Origin: UMGS172 sp045592985
GTDB lineage: Bacteria; Bacillota; Clostridia; Oscillospirales; Acutalibacteraceae
Length of the DNA: 64,000 nt
Reading direction: 5' to 3'
NCBI GenBank assembly: GCA_045592985.1
Contig: JAZNVU010000056.1
Location: forward strand, 1-64,000
Part shown: in pieces, positions 50,127 to 59,229 of the stretch
How positions within the stretch are numbered: position 1 is the first letter of the stretch
Layout of the letters: the number at the start of each line of letters is the position of its first letter
The notes under the pieces: model-generated
What the model was told of the DNA's origin: nothing
Database searches by the model: none
The model's input: only the letters and a program-made list of their open reading frames with translations
Program-made: the position numbers and the translations under genes

Positions 50127-51075
50127 CTTTCTTTACCTCGCTTTCTTCGGTATTTTCTTCCGCATTTTTTTCTTCTTGTTCTACTGTTCTCGGTTTGACA
50201 TCTGCGGCGTCGAGCAACGAGCCTTTGTCGGCGGCAACCGTTGTAGTTTCTTCGGTTTCTGCGTAAGATTCGCCTACGCTTTTGGCGATATCGGCATTAG
50301 TAACAGCCGTGTCGGCAGATTCCTTAACGGCAGTATCCTCACCGCCGTTACCAGCCACTTCGGCAAGCTTATTGACATCGGGGATATTGGAGGCTTCCGA
50401 AACAGTAGCCTCGGTGCAACCTTCACAGCCTTTGCAACTGCCACCGCAACCGAGTTTGGTAACGGGCTTTTTGCCCATAGCAACGGCAAGTTTGTTGGAA
50501 AGAGCAACCAAAACACCAAATACGAAGAATCCACCTGGTGGAAGAATGAGTATTATCATGGGGTCGATATAACTTTGGGTTACAGAGATACCAAAAAGCG
50601 TACCTGCACCGATAAGTTCGCGAATCATACCCATAAGAGTAAGTGCGGCTGTAAAGCCGATACCCATACCTAACGCATCTAAAATAGAGGGAAGAACCGG
50701 ATTTTTCGATGCAAACATTTCAGCACGTGCCAAAATAATACAGTTAACAACTATTAACGGAAGATAGATACCAAGTGCGCTGTCGATAGAGGGCAGGAAA
50801 GCCTTGACAAGCATTTGAATAATGGTTACGAATGTTGCGATTATGGTAATAAAAGCAGGAATTCGAACCTTGTCGGGAATTACGTTTCGCAAAAGAGATA
50901 TTGCGATGTTAGAACCCAACAAAACAAGCGTAGCCGAAACACCCATGCCTATACCGTTAATTGCGGCAGTACTTACAGCCAAAGTAGGACAGGTGCCAAG
51001 CACAAGGCGAAGTACAGGGTTTTCCTTTATAATTCCTTTAGTGAGGACGGACATATTACATTTTTGTTTACTCAT
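50119..51075 (-). CDS. rnfE: Rnf complex membrane subunit E with long C-terminal extension
   Basis: The 318-residue protein has the six-helix RnfE/NqrD core (NPVLRLVLGTCPTLAVS and LPLIVVNCIILARAE), about residues 1-200. A Cys-rich segment C210-GGS-C214-KG-C217-EG-C220 and about 95 acidic, low-complexity residues follow the core. RnfE usually ends soon after the core at about 200-235 residues, so the extra tail is unusual. The four Cys could bind a metal cluster, which is inference. Overlaps rnfG and rnfA. Confidence 0.94.
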   Translation of the reverse strand: MSKQKCNMSVLTKGIIKENPVLRLVLGTCPTLAVSTAAINGIGMGVSATLVLLGSNIAISLLRNVIPDKVRIPAFITIIATFVTIIQMLVKAFLPSIDSALGIYLPLIVVNCIILARAEMFASKNPVLPSILDALGMGIGFTAALTLMGMIRELIGAGTLFGISVTQSYIDPMIILILPPGGFFVFGVLVALSNKLAVAMGKKPVTKLGCGGSCKGCEGCTEATVSEASNIPDVNKLAEVAGNGGEDTAVKESADTAVTNADIAKSVGESYAETEETTTVAADKGSLLDAADVKPRTVEQEEKNAEENTEESEVKKDE

Positions 51076-51629
51076 TGTTCCGCCTCCTTTATAACTGTTT
51101 CGAAAAGTGCGGTAGCCTTGTTTACTGCGTTTACAACCGCACGTGAAGTAATAGTGGCACCGGTCATAGCTTGAATGTCGCTGTCGGTCGATGCCGATTT
51201 TGAGGTTTTAAGTTGACCGCTTTTGCCTTCAAAAAGTTTCCAAAAATCGCTCTTTGTAGCATTCTGGCCAAGACCGGGAGTTTCGTCACCTGCCGACAAA
51301 ACTTCAATGGCAATAATTTTACCGTCAGGTGCAATACCGGTCATAACTTTAACTGCACCGCCGTATCCGTTTTCGGAGAAGGTGAATATATAACCCAAAA
51401 CTTCACCGCTGCCATTTTTGGCAACATGATAAACATTTTCTTGCTTTTGGGTTTGCTCGAATGTGTCCGCAACGATTATTCTCTGCATGGCTTCGTTTTG
51501 CGCTTTGACTTCGGCTTGTGCTATTTTTTCAGCAGTAAGTTCATTGGTCAAAGCCAAAAGGCCTGCCGAAACAGCACATATAAGGGTGAGTGCAACGGTG
51601 GTTAAAATTATAGATATAAAGTTCTTCAT
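51072..51629 (-). CDS. rnfG: Rnf complex subunit G, covalent FMN carrier
   Basis: The 185-residue protein has an N-terminal membrane helix (about 5-27) and an FMN-binding domain ending in QAMTGATITSRAVVNAV, where the Thr of TGATIT is the site of covalent FMN attachment. It lies on the outer face and passes electrons within Rnf. Overlaps rnfD and rnfE by 4 bases each. Confidence 0.95.
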   Translation of the reverse strand: MKNFISIILTTVALTLICAVSAGLLALTNELTAEKIAQAEVKAQNEAMQRIIVADTFEQTQKQENVYHVAKNGSGEVLGYIFTFSENGYGGAVKVMTGIAPDGKIIAIEVLSAGDETPGLGQNATKSDFWKLFEGKSGQLKTSKSASTDSDIQAMTGATITSRAVVNAVNKATALFETVIKEAEQ

Positions 51630-52594
51630 TTCTTAGCACCCTCCCATCCAAACGGTTTGGGTATGGTCAAACGGTTAATATAAGGTACAAATAAGTTCAT
51701 GACCAATATACCGTAGGATACACCCTCGGGCAGGTTGCCGAAGTATCGTATTACAAAGGTGATAAGGCCACAACCTATACCGAAAATCAACTGACCTTTC
51801 CATCCGGTGGGACTTGTTACATAGTCGGTAGCCATAAAGACTGCACCGAACATAAGGCCACCTGAAAGTATCATATAAAGAGGGTCTTGCCCTGCAATCC
51901 ACGAAAGCAAAGCCACCGAGCCGACCATTGCAATTGGGGTAACGGGAGAGATGACTTTTCGAAGTACAAGATAAAGGAAACCTATTATTATGAGCAATGA
52001 AAAAGTTTCACCTATACAACCGGGAATCTGACCCATAAATAGTTGCTTGTAACCGTAGTAACCGCCTTCAAGTGCTGTGTCGGACAAAGGAGTAGCACCG
52101 GTCAGAATGTCAACGGCTTCGCCGGAGGTGGCACTGGATACAATTTTACCTGCGGCACCTCTCGGAGCAGTCCATGTGCTCATAGCGGTAGGGAAGGAAA
52201 CAAGCAAAACCACGCGTGCGGTAATGGCGGGATTGGCAAAGTTGTGACCAAGACCTCCAAACATCATTTTTACAACCACAATAGCGACAGCACTGCCGAT
52301 TGCAGCCATCCACAAAGGCAATGAGGGTGGAAGGTTAAGTGCTAAAATAATACCTGTGACAACAGCCGAAAGGTCGGATATAGAGTTGGGACGTTTCATT
52401 ATTTTGCAGCAGATAAATTCAGCGATAACTGCTGTGATAACACTGACTGCAACAACCAACGCAGAATACCAGCCAAATGTGTAACAACCGGCTACAATAA
52501 GCGGAATAAGTGCAATGATAACGTCCAACATAATGCCCTTGGAGGTGTCCTCATGGGCAATATGCGGAGAATGTGAAACTGACAATTTTTCCAT
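51626..52594 (-). CDS. rnfD: Rnf complex membrane subunit D
   Basis: The 322-residue protein is the large membrane subunit RnfD/NqrB with about nine helices. It has SATSGEAVDILTGATPLSD, where the SGATP-like Thr is the expected FMN attachment site. The C-terminal half (MFGAVFMATDYVTSPTGWKG) is highly typical. ATG follows GGAGG. Located 11 bp downstream of rnfC. Confidence 0.95.
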   Translation of the reverse strand: MEKLSVSHSPHIAHEDTSKGIMLDVIIALIPLIVAGCYTFGWYSALVVAVSVITAVIAEFICCKIMKRPNSISDLSAVVTGIILALNLPPSLPLWMAAIGSAVAIVVVKMMFGGLGHNFANPAITARVVLLVSFPTAMSTWTAPRGAAGKIVSSATSGEAVDILTGATPLSDTALEGGYYGYKQLFMGQIPGCIGETFSLLIIIGFLYLVLRKVISPVTPIAMVGSVALLSWIAGQDPLYMILSGGLMFGAVFMATDYVTSPTGWKGQLIFGIGCGLITFVIRYFGNLPEGVSYGILVMNLFVPYINRLTIPKPFGWEGAKK

Positions 52595-52605
52595 GATAAA
52601 ACCTC

Positions 52606-53937
52606 CTACTTTTTATTTCTTAGTTCAGCCTTAGCCATGCGTAGTGACTGAGTAAGATAACGTTTTGAAGGGCAGACATACGAACAACTTCCGCACTCCA
52701 TACAATAGTCTGCGTGAAGTTTTGCGACCTGTTCCAAGTCTCCGATTCTCAGTGCGGGTTCAATATCAAGCGGTCTTAATCGCATGGGGCAAGCGTTTGC
52801 ACAGCGCCCGCAACGGATACAAGGTTGTTCAACCCTTTTTTCTGCTTGCTTGCGGTCAAGCACGAGAATGGCGTTGTTTTGTTTTAAAATAGGTGCGCTG
52901 TCATTGATAACTGCTGTGCCCATCATAGGACCGCCGTAGAGAATTTTACGAGCAGACGTTTTATATCCGCCGCAAAATTCAATAACATCGGAAATAGAAG
53001 TACCTATTGGAACAATGACGTTTTTAGGTGTTGCCACGGCATTTCCGTCGACCGTCACAGTTTTAGTTACAAGAGGCATGCCTGTAGTGATGTATTTATA
53101 GAGTTTTGAAACGCTGGTGATGTTCATCACGATACATCCGATATCAGCCGGTAGTTTTCCAAGAGGCAGTCTTCTGCCGGTAGCAGTGTAGATAAGGACC
53201 TTTTCGGCACCCTGTGGGTAACTTGAGCGAAGTTTCATAAGCCGGATCTCGTTATCTACGTCGCGTTTATCAGCAGCAATTTTATACAGCAAATCGATTG
53301 CTTTGGGCTTGTTGTCTTCTACGCAAATGATAACGTTTTTTATACCCAGTATTTTTTTGATAAGGTAGACACCTTCAAAAACGCACTCTGGGTTTTCTAT
53401 GCACTCGCGGTAGTCGGATGTGATATAAGGTTCACATTCCGCACCGTTTATGATAAGCGTATCTATTTCACTCTTAGTGCTGAGTTTGACATGGGCAGGA
53501 AATCCTGCGCCGCCAAGACCTACGAGACCGGCATCGCGCGCGGCTTTTACAAGGTCTTCGGGAGTTTCTACATTGACGGGTGCAAGGTCAGGGTCGGGGG
53601 TCATAGCATCATCAGATTCGATAATAACAGTTTCAACCGTCTGACCTGAAGGCATAAGCAACGAACCTAAACCGGTTACGGTACCCGACACACTCGAATG
53701 AATGGGAGCACTAATAAACTTCTCATTGTCACCAATTTTTGTTCCAACATAAACCGAATCACCTTTTTTAACGCACGGTGTACAAGGTGCGCCGATATGC
53801 TGTTGCATAGCAATGGTAACGGTTGCCGGCGGTGGCATGATTTCCGACTGAAGTTCAGCGGTGTTTTTGTGATGGGGTAACGAAGTTCCGCCACCGATAC
53901 GCTTTTTCGGACGGAGTATTTCTTCTTTTTTTTGCAT
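52606..53937 (-). CDS. rnfC: Rnf complex subunit C, NADH-binding
   Basis: The 443-residue protein begins with the RnfC N-terminal domain (GGTSLPHHKNTAEL), then a NuoF-like core with GLVGLGGAGFPAHVKL and INGAECEPYITSDYRE. Two [4Fe-4S] motifs (CIRCGRCANACP and CMECGSCSYVCP) end it. It is the peripheral NADH-binding subunit. I chose the ATG at 53937, with GGAGGA 6-9 bases upstream. It is the first gene of the operon, preceded by a good promoter and a near-consensus Rex operator. Confidence 0.96.
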   Translation of the reverse strand: MQKKEEILRPKKRIGGGTSLPHHKNTAELQSEIMPPPATVTIAMQQHIGAPCTPCVKKGDSVYVGTKIGDNEKFISAPIHSSVSGTVTGLGSLLMPSGQTVETVIIESDDAMTPDPDLAPVNVETPEDLVKAARDAGLVGLGGAGFPAHVKLSTKSEIDTLIINGAECEPYITSDYRECIENPECVFEGVYLIKKILGIKNVIICVEDNKPKAIDLLYKIAADKRDVDNEIRLMKLRSSYPQGAEKVLIYTATGRRLPLGKLPADIGCIVMNITSVSKLYKYITTGMPLVTKTVTVDGNAVATPKNVIVPIGTSISDVIEFCGGYKTSARKILYGGPMMGTAVINDSAPILKQNNAILVLDRKQAEKRVEQPCIRCGRCANACPMRLRPLDIEPALRIGDLEQVAKLHADYCMECGSCSYVCPSKRYLTQSLRMAKAELRNKK

Positions 53938-53990
53938 CACATTTCCTCCAAAATCCATTAATTTCATAATCTGAATAGATATTACAATTT

Positions 53991-54019
53991 ATTTTACAAT
54001 CTGCACGTGAAATTATCAA
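53991..54019 (-). promoter_or_regulatory. rnf operon promoter
   Basis: On the minus strand TTGATA (54014-54019) and TAAAAT (53991-53996) are 17 bp apart. The Rex-like site lies 3 bp upstream of the -35 box. Confidence 0.7.
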
Positions 54020-54022
54020 GTA

Positions 54023-54040
54023 TTGTTTATTATTTAACAA
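54023..54040. promoter_or_regulatory. Rex (redox repressor) operator candidate
   Basis: TTGTTTA-TTAT-TTAACAA matches the 18-bp Rex consensus TTGTTAA-N4-TTAACAA in 13 of 14 defined positions. The site adjoins the rnf -35 box, so NADH-responsive Rex could adjust Rnf expression. It lies in a divergent region with the DUF1846 gene. Confidence 0.75.
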
Positions 54041-54100
54041 AATCAGTATAATTATAATTAGATTGAAGGCTATTTTTTACAATTATTTGTCAATAAAGTG

Positions 54101-54129
54101 TTGATAATGCGGCAGAGTTATAGTATAAT
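54101..54129 (+). promoter_or_regulatory. promoter of the DUF1846 gene
   Basis: TTGATA (54101-54106) and TATAAT (54124-54129) with a 17-bp spacer, 34 bp before the start codon. Confidence 0.75.
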
Positions 54130-54162
54130 GTTGATTTGTAAGAATAAAAGGATGGTGCCGAT

Positions 54163-55647
54163 ATGAACAGAATCGGATTTGACAACCAAAAATATCTGGA
54201 ATTGCAGTCAAAACATATTTTGGAGCGTATTGAAAAGTTTAACGGCAAACTGTATTTGGAACTTGGCGGCAAACTTTTTGATGATTACCATGCTGCACGT
54301 GTACTTCCGGGGTTTTTGCCTGACAGTAAGATAAAGATGTTGCTTCAACTTAAAGAGTCGGCAGAGGTGGTCATTACCATCAACGCAGGCGATATTGAAC
54401 GCAACAAAATACGCGGTGACCTTGGCATTTCGTATGATACTGACGTTATCAGACTTATTGATGCTTTCCGTGGTATGGGTCTTCAGGTCAGCAGCGTTGT
54501 ACTTACATGCTATAGCGGTCAGTATGCCGTTGATGTTTTTAAAAAGAAACTTACAAACTTAGGTGTAAAGGTATACATTCATTATCCGATAGTAGGTTAC
54601 CCCAACAATATACCTTTTATAGTCAGCGAAGACGGTTATGGCAGAAATGAATATATAGAAACTACCAAACCGCTTGTAATTGTCACCGCACCGGGTCCCG
54701 GAAGCGGAAAACTGGCAACCTGTCTTTCGCAACTTTATCATGAAAACAAAAGGGGTATTAAAGCCGGATATGCCAAGTTTGAGACTTTTCCTATATGGAA
54801 TCTTCCGCTTAAACACCCTGTAAACCTTGCATATGAGGCGGCAACCGCCGACCTTAATGACCTCAATATGATAGACCCGTTCCATCTCGAGGCATATGGT
54901 CAGATGACGGTTAATTATAACCGCGATGTCGAGGCTTTTCCATTGCTCAAAAAGATGCTTGAGTCGATAATGGGGGAAAGTCCTTATAATTCACCGACTG
55001 ATATGGGTGTAAACATGGCAGGCAACTGCATTTTTGACGATGAGGCTGTATGTCAAGCTGCTAAGGACGAAATTGTTCGTCGTTATTACAAGGTTAAATG
55101 CGATAAGACCATGGGTAACATGAGTGAAAGCGCAGTTATTAAAGCCGAATCGATAATGCAACAGGCGGGCGTTAGTGTCAATGATCGTGCGGTGGTGAAA
55201 TATGCCAACGAAAAAGCCGAAACAGCGGGTGCTCATGCTGTCGCGTTCCAACTTGACGACGGTACTATAGTAACCGGTAAATCGGGCGAACTTTTGGGTT
55301 CTGTCTCGGCGGCAATGCTTAATGCCATGAAGGTAATGGCAGGTATCGACGATGATGTACATTTGATTGCGCAGTCATTTATCGAGCCTATTGTAAAGCT
55401 TAAACGCGAGACCTTTGGGTCATTAACATCGCACCTAAATTCTAACGAAATGCTAATAGCACTTTCTTCGAGTGCTGTGGTCAATCCTCAGGCAAGCAAG
55501 GCACTTGAGACCATAAAACGTTTCAAAGGGACCGAACTCCATTCGTCGATCATGCTATGTACTACCGATGAAAAAGTACTTAAAAAATTAGGTGTAAATT
55601 ACACCTGTGAACCTGTTCGACGCAACGATGACCGTTTCGATTTTTAA
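54163..55647 (+). CDS. DUF1846 domain-containing protein
   Basis: The 494-residue protein matches DUF1846 across its length: GFDNQKYLELQSKHI, LYLELGGKLFDDYHAARVLPG and VTAPGPGSGKLATCLSQLYH, the last resembling a P-loop. FKGTELHSSIMLC lies near the C-terminus. The family is common in Firmicutes and has known structures, but its biochemical role is not settled. Cytoplasmic. Single-gene unit with a promoter and a terminator. Confidence 0.93.
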   Translation: MNRIGFDNQKYLELQSKHILERIEKFNGKLYLELGGKLFDDYHAARVLPGFLPDSKIKMLLQLKESAEVVITINAGDIERNKIRGDLGISYDTDVIRLIDAFRGMGLQVSSVVLTCYSGQYAVDVFKKKLTNLGVKVYIHYPIVGYPNNIPFIVSEDGYGRNEYIETTKPLVIVTAPGPGSGKLATCLSQLYHENKRGIKAGYAKFETFPIWNLPLKHPVNLAYEAATADLNDLNMIDPFHLEAYGQMTVNYNRDVEAFPLLKKMLESIMGESPYNSPTDMGVNMAGNCIFDDEAVCQAAKDEIVRRYYKVKCDKTMGNMSESAVIKAESIMQQAGVSVNDRAVVKYANEKAETAGAHAVAFQLDDGTIVTGKSGELLGSVSAAMLNAMKVMAGIDDDVHLIAQSFIEPIVKLKRETFGSLTSHLNSNEMLIALSSSAVVNPQASKALETIKRFKGTELHSSIMLCTTDEKVLKKLGVNYTCEPVRRNDDRFDF

Positions 55648-55658
55648 TTTTCAAAAAC

Positions 55659-55706
55659 AAAAGAAGACCGACTGTGTAATCTGATATGCACAGTCGGTCT
55701 TCTTTT
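55659..55706. terminator. bidirectional intrinsic terminator
   Basis: A perfect 18-bp stem (55659-55676 with 55689-55706) around a 12-base loop, with A and T runs at its ends, lies between convergent DUF1846 and prs genes. Confidence 0.9.
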
Positions 55707-55723
55707 TTATTTTTTTATTATTA

Positions 55724-56851
55724 TTATTTTGCGTTGTATTTTTCGATAACGTTTTTGATACGGTCGATGGGGTTAAGCAACGAACTGATAGAGTTGTCAT
55801 AGTTGATGGTATCGACAAGATATGCGACGTATTTCGACATATCAACTCTCTGGTACCACTCTTTACTCATAAGTTCTTCGGTGCCGTAAACCAAATTGGT
55901 GGTGAAAATCTTATCAATAAGACCGTCTTTATAGAACTGATCGAACTTGTCATAACCCTCGACAAAAAGTCCGAAGGTGGTGAAGGCGAATACACGGTTG
56001 CAGTTCTTAGCCTTTAACTGGGCTGCAATATCGAGCAATGAATCACCCGAAGAGATCATGTCATCAACGATAATAAGGTCTTTACCGGTAACGTCGTTAC
56101 CCAAAAACTCGTGTGCTTCAATGGGGTTACGTCCGTTAACAACGATGGAATAGTTTCTGCGTTTGTAGAACATGCCGAGTTCAACACCGAGAACCGAAGA
56201 GTAGTAAATGCAACGGGACATTGCACCTTCGTCGGGAGCAACTATCATAAGATGGTCGCGGTCAATCTTAACATCGGGAACGGTGCGAAGCAACGATTTA
56301 ATCATCTGGTATGTAGGCTGAACGTTATCAAAACCGCCGAGAGGAATAGCATTGCAAATTCTGGGGTCGTGAGCGTCAAAGGTGAGAATGTTCTTAACAC
56401 CCATAGCAGTCAGTTCCTGCAAAGCCATTGCGCAGTCCAAAGATTCACGTGCCGAACGGCGATGCTGTCTGCCTTCGTAAAGCATGGGCATGATAACGGT
56501 AATTCTTCTGGCCTTTCCACCCAATGCAGCGATAACACGTTTTAAATCCTGAAAATGGTCGTCAGGACTCATAGGTACGGTCTGACCGTACATTTTGTAA
56601 GTAACACCGTAGTTAAAGCAGTCGCAGATGATGAAAACATCCAATCCACGTGCGGTGTGGTTTATAAGACCTTTGGCTTCACCGGTTCCGAAACGGGGAC
56701 ATTGTGGTTGTACAACATAAGTATGTTCTTCAGGCATACCTCTCCACTGCATAAGGTAGTAGTCTACTTTGGCGGCAAATTCCTCGCAACCTTTCATTGC
56801 GATGATGGTCATATCACCGTATGGTGAATGTTTGTTGATGACAGTTGACAT
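55724..56851 (-). CDS. prs: ribose-phosphate pyrophosphokinase (long divergent form)
   Basis: PRPP synthetase makes phosphoribosyl pyrophosphate for nucleotides and amino acids. The 375-residue protein has MLYEGRQHRRSARESLD, LTFDAHDPRICNAIP, the PRPP-binding loop IIVDDMISSGDSLLDIA and the adjacent FTTFGLF. It is about 60 residues longer than the usual 310-320-residue Prs. A divergent Clostridia form of this size exists in many genomes. The ATG at 56851 follows GGAGGAA. Transcribed alone, divergent from thyX. Confidence 0.9.
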   Translation of the reverse strand: MSTVINKHSPYGDMTIIAMKGCEEFAAKVDYYLMQWRGMPEEHTYVVQPQCPRFGTGEAKGLINHTARGLDVFIICDCFNYGVTYKMYGQTVPMSPDDHFQDLKRVIAALGGKARRITVIMPMLYEGRQHRRSARESLDCAMALQELTAMGVKNILTFDAHDPRICNAIPLGGFDNVQPTYQMIKSLLRTVPDVKIDRDHLMIVAPDEGAMSRCIYYSSVLGVELGMFYKRRNYSIVVNGRNPIEAHEFLGNDVTGKDLIIVDDMISSGDSLLDIAAQLKAKNCNRVFAFTTFGLFVEGYDKFDQFYKDGLIDKIFTTNLVYGTEELMSKEWYQRVDMSKYVAYLVDTINYDNSISSLLNPIDRIKNVIEKYNAK

Positions 56852-56971
56852 GTTATTTCCTCCACAAGTTGTATTGGTGTCAGCACACCGAAATATTACA
56901 CCGATATGATACCACAAATATGTCGTTTAGAAAAGACTTTTTTTGTATTTTTTTTAAATATTTTTGCCAAA

Positions 56972-57000
56972 AATATCAAAAGGTGTATTCTCGCTGTCAA
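56972..57000 (-). promoter_or_regulatory. probable prs promoter
   Basis: On the minus strand TTGACA (56995-57000) and GATATT (56972-56977) have a 17-bp spacer, giving a leader of about 115 nt. Nothing else is visible in the 296-bp gap except the divergent thyX promoter. Confidence 0.45.
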
Positions 57001-57058
57001 ATTTTGTTCATTCTTGTAGTGAACACTGCAAAAATAGTTTCATTTTATCATTTAACCA

Positions 57059-57087
57059 TTGCCAAATGATAATATATTTGATATAAT
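57059..57087 (+). promoter_or_regulatory. thyX promoter
   Basis: TTGCCA (57059-57064) and TATAAT (57082-57087) with a 17-bp spacer, about 60 bp before the start codon. Confidence 0.7.
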
Positions 57088-57147
57088 AATATCACTAATA
57101 TATATGGTGGGTTTTTATGTCCGCCTAAACGATGAAAGGTGACGAGA

Positions 57148-57909
57148 ATGAAAGTTACACTTCTCAGCTATACTCCCGACCCCGAACTTACCGTAGCATC
57201 TGCGGCAAGGCTTTGTTATTCGGGTGCAACCATTGATGATGTAAGAGAAAAACTTACCCCTGAAAAGACAGCGGCTTTTGTTGATATGCTGTCCGAAATA
57301 GGGCACGAAAGTCCTATTGAGCATGCCTCGTTTACTTTTGGTATCGAGGGTGTTTCGCGTGCACTTTTAGCACAGATAACAAGGCACAGAATAGCAAGCT
57401 TTTCGGTTCAAAGCCAGCGTTATGTTGCTGAGGCTCAGTTTGAGTATGTTACTCCTCCCGAAATCGAGAATGACCCCGAAGCCAAGAAACTTTTTATCGA
57501 GGCTATGCAAAAAGACCAGGAGTATTACGACCGTTTGACCGATATACTTAAATCTAAGCATAAAAAGGAAATGATTGACGGCGGAATGGATGAAAAATCT
57601 GCTGACCGTGCCGCCGAGAAAAAGGCAATTGAGGATGCACGTTTTGTATTGCCCAACGCTTGCGATACCAAAATGATTGTCACAATGAACGCTAGAAGTT
57701 TACATAATTTCTTCCGTCACCGTTGTTGCAATCGCGCACAGTGGGAGATTAGGGATCTTGCCGCCGAGATGTTAAGGCTTTGCCGCGAGGCTGCCCCCAA
57801 CCTCTTTAAAAACGCAGGTCCTGCCTGCCTTACCGGTCCTTGCCCCGAGGGTAAAATGACCTGTGGCAAAATCAAAGAAATGCGCGAGCGTTATACCGCT
57901 AAAAAATAA
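57148..57909 (+). CDS. thyX: FAD-dependent thymidylate synthase
   Basis: ThyX methylates dUMP to dTMP with methylene-tetrahydrofolate and FAD. The 253-residue protein has the ThyX motif RHRIASFSVQSQR (79-91), ESPIEHASFTFGI and NARSLHNFFRHRCCNRAQWEIR. ATG 57148 has AAAGG upstream. A GTG at 57139 overlaps that site. Thymidylate kinase is the next gene, and folD and 5-formyl-THF cyclo-ligase elsewhere in the window feed the folate pool, so the region has a clear dTMP theme. Confidence 0.97.
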   Translation: MKVTLLSYTPDPELTVASAARLCYSGATIDDVREKLTPEKTAAFVDMLSEIGHESPIEHASFTFGIEGVSRALLAQITRHRIASFSVQSQRYVAEAQFEYVTPPEIENDPEAKKLFIEAMQKDQEYYDRLTDILKSKHKKEMIDGGMDEKSADRAAEKKAIEDARFVLPNACDTKMIVTMNARSLHNFFRHRCCNRAQWEIRDLAAEMLRLCREAAPNLFKNAGPACLTGPCPEGKMTCGKIKEMRERYTAKK

Positions 57910-57918
57910 AGCATAGTT

Positions 57919-57965
57919 GTCATTCTGAGTCTTAGACGAAGAGTTTTAACCGGGCTTAGGATGAC
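57919..57965. repeat. REP-like palindrome between thyX and tmk
   Basis: GTCATTCTGAGTC (57919-57931) and GGCTTAGGATGAC (57953-57965) pair with several G-T pairs around a loop containing GACGAAGAG. The word GTCATTCTGAG followed by GAAGA resembles dispersed palindromic repeats seen in many bacterial genomes. Only one copy is visible here, so the repeat status is inferred. Confidence 0.45.
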
Positions 57966-58005
57966 GATGTAAAAATAACAAAGCGAATAAAAAAAGGAAA
58001 TTTTT

Positions 58006-58671
58006 ATGGGAAAACTTATTGTTATAGAAGGTCTTGACGGAAGCGGAAAGACAACTCAGGTTGAACTGTTACCCCAAAAACTCAAAAGTATGGGATACGA
58101 TGCCAAAGTTATATCCTTTCCTGATTATGAGGACCCTTCGAGTACACTTGTAAGAATGTATTTAGGCGGTGAGTTCGGCAACAAACCTGACTCGGTAAAC
58201 GCCTATGCCGCATCGCTTTTCTATGCGGTCGACCGATACGCAAGTTATAAACGCCATTGGAGTGATTATTACGACAACGGCGGTGTTGTCATTTCGGGAA
58301 GATATGTTGAGTCCAATGCTTATCATCAGATGGCAAAGTTGCCCGAAAACGAGTGGGAAGAGTATCTTGAATGGCTTTATAAGACCGAGTACGAAAGAAC
58401 AGCCATTCCTCGTCCCGACCTTGTCATTTTCCTTGATATGCCAACCGAAGTATCTTCGGCTCTTATGACCTCGCGTTATAAAGGTGACGAAACAAAGAGA
58501 GATATCCACGAAAAAGACAGAGTATATCTTGAATCCTGCCGAAAGGCTGCAAAATATGCTGCTGAGAAGTGCGGTTGGAAGGTTATATGCTGTGCCGATG
58601 GTGACAGGCCCAGAACTATTGAGGATATATCGCAAGAAATTTTGTCGGCTGTTGCCGAAGTTATTAAATAA
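58006..58671 (+). CDS. tmk: thymidylate kinase
   Basis: Tmk phosphorylates dTMP to dTDP. The 221-residue protein has Walker A EGLDGSGKTT (about 8-17), FPDYEDPSSTLVRMYL, VVISGRYVESNAY (here GRY where many Tmk have DRY) and a lid RYKGDETKRDIHEKD. The extended middle is a Clostridia variant. ATG follows AAAAGGAAA. Together with thyX it forms the dTMP-to-dTDP step. Confidence 0.93.
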   Translation: MGKLIVIEGLDGSGKTTQVELLPQKLKSMGYDAKVISFPDYEDPSSTLVRMYLGGEFGNKPDSVNAYAASLFYAVDRYASYKRHWSDYYDNGGVVISGRYVESNAYHQMAKLPENEWEEYLEWLYKTEYERTAIPRPDLVIFLDMPTEVSSALMTSRYKGDETKRDIHEKDRVYLESCRKAAKYAAEKCGWKVICCADGDRPRTIEDISQEILSAVAEVIK

Positions 58672-58683
58672 AGGAGAAATATC

Positions 58684-59229
58684 ATGTATTACATGTTTTT
58701 GGCTTCGGGTTTTGAAGAAACCGAGGCAATAGCACCCCTTGACCTTATAAGAAGAGCAGAGGTAGAAATTTATACCGTAGGTGTCGGTTCAAAAATAGTG
58801 ACCGGTTCGCATCAAGTGCCTGTGGTTGCCGACGTTATAGACTGTGAAGTAGGACCTGATAAGGACTGTGAGGGTATCATACTTCCGGGCGGCATGCCGG
58901 GAACACTTAACCTCGAAAAAGCCGAGACAGTGCAAAAGTTTATTGATTACTGCGTTGAAAACAATCTTTTAATAGCATCAATTTGTGCCGCACCCTCAAT
59001 TTTGGGCCACAAAGGTCTTTTAAACGGTAAAAATGCCGTTTGTTTCCCCGGTTTTGAGGAGCAACTTACCGGTGCTAACGTATCAAAGGATGCGGTTATG
59101 ACTGACGGTAACATTATTACCGCTTGCGGTGCCGGTGCTGCATTGAAATTCGGCCTTGAAATAATTAAATATATCAAGGGCGAAGCCGAGTCCAAGCATA
59201 TCGGAAGAACGATATTATGCGACCGATAG
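58684..59229 (+). CDS. DJ-1/PfpI family protein
   Basis: The 181-residue protein is a DJ-1-like member with the N-terminal LASGFEETEA (Glu near 11-12) and the nucleophile elbow IASICAAPS (C101). YhbO/ThiJ/DJ-1 proteins act as deglycases, glyoxalases or chaperones. The exact activity is not shown here. It overlaps the next gene by 13 bases, so the two are translationally coupled. AAAGGAGAA precedes ATG. Confidence 0.92.
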   Translation: MYYMFLASGFEETEAIAPLDLIRRAEVEIYTVGVGSKIVTGSHQVPVVADVIDCEVGPDKDCEGIILPGGMPGTLNLEKAETVQKFIDYCVENNLLIASICAAPSILGHKGLLNGKNAVCFPGFEEQLTGANVSKDAVMTDGNIITACGAGAALKFGLEIIKYIKGEAESKHIGRTILCDR

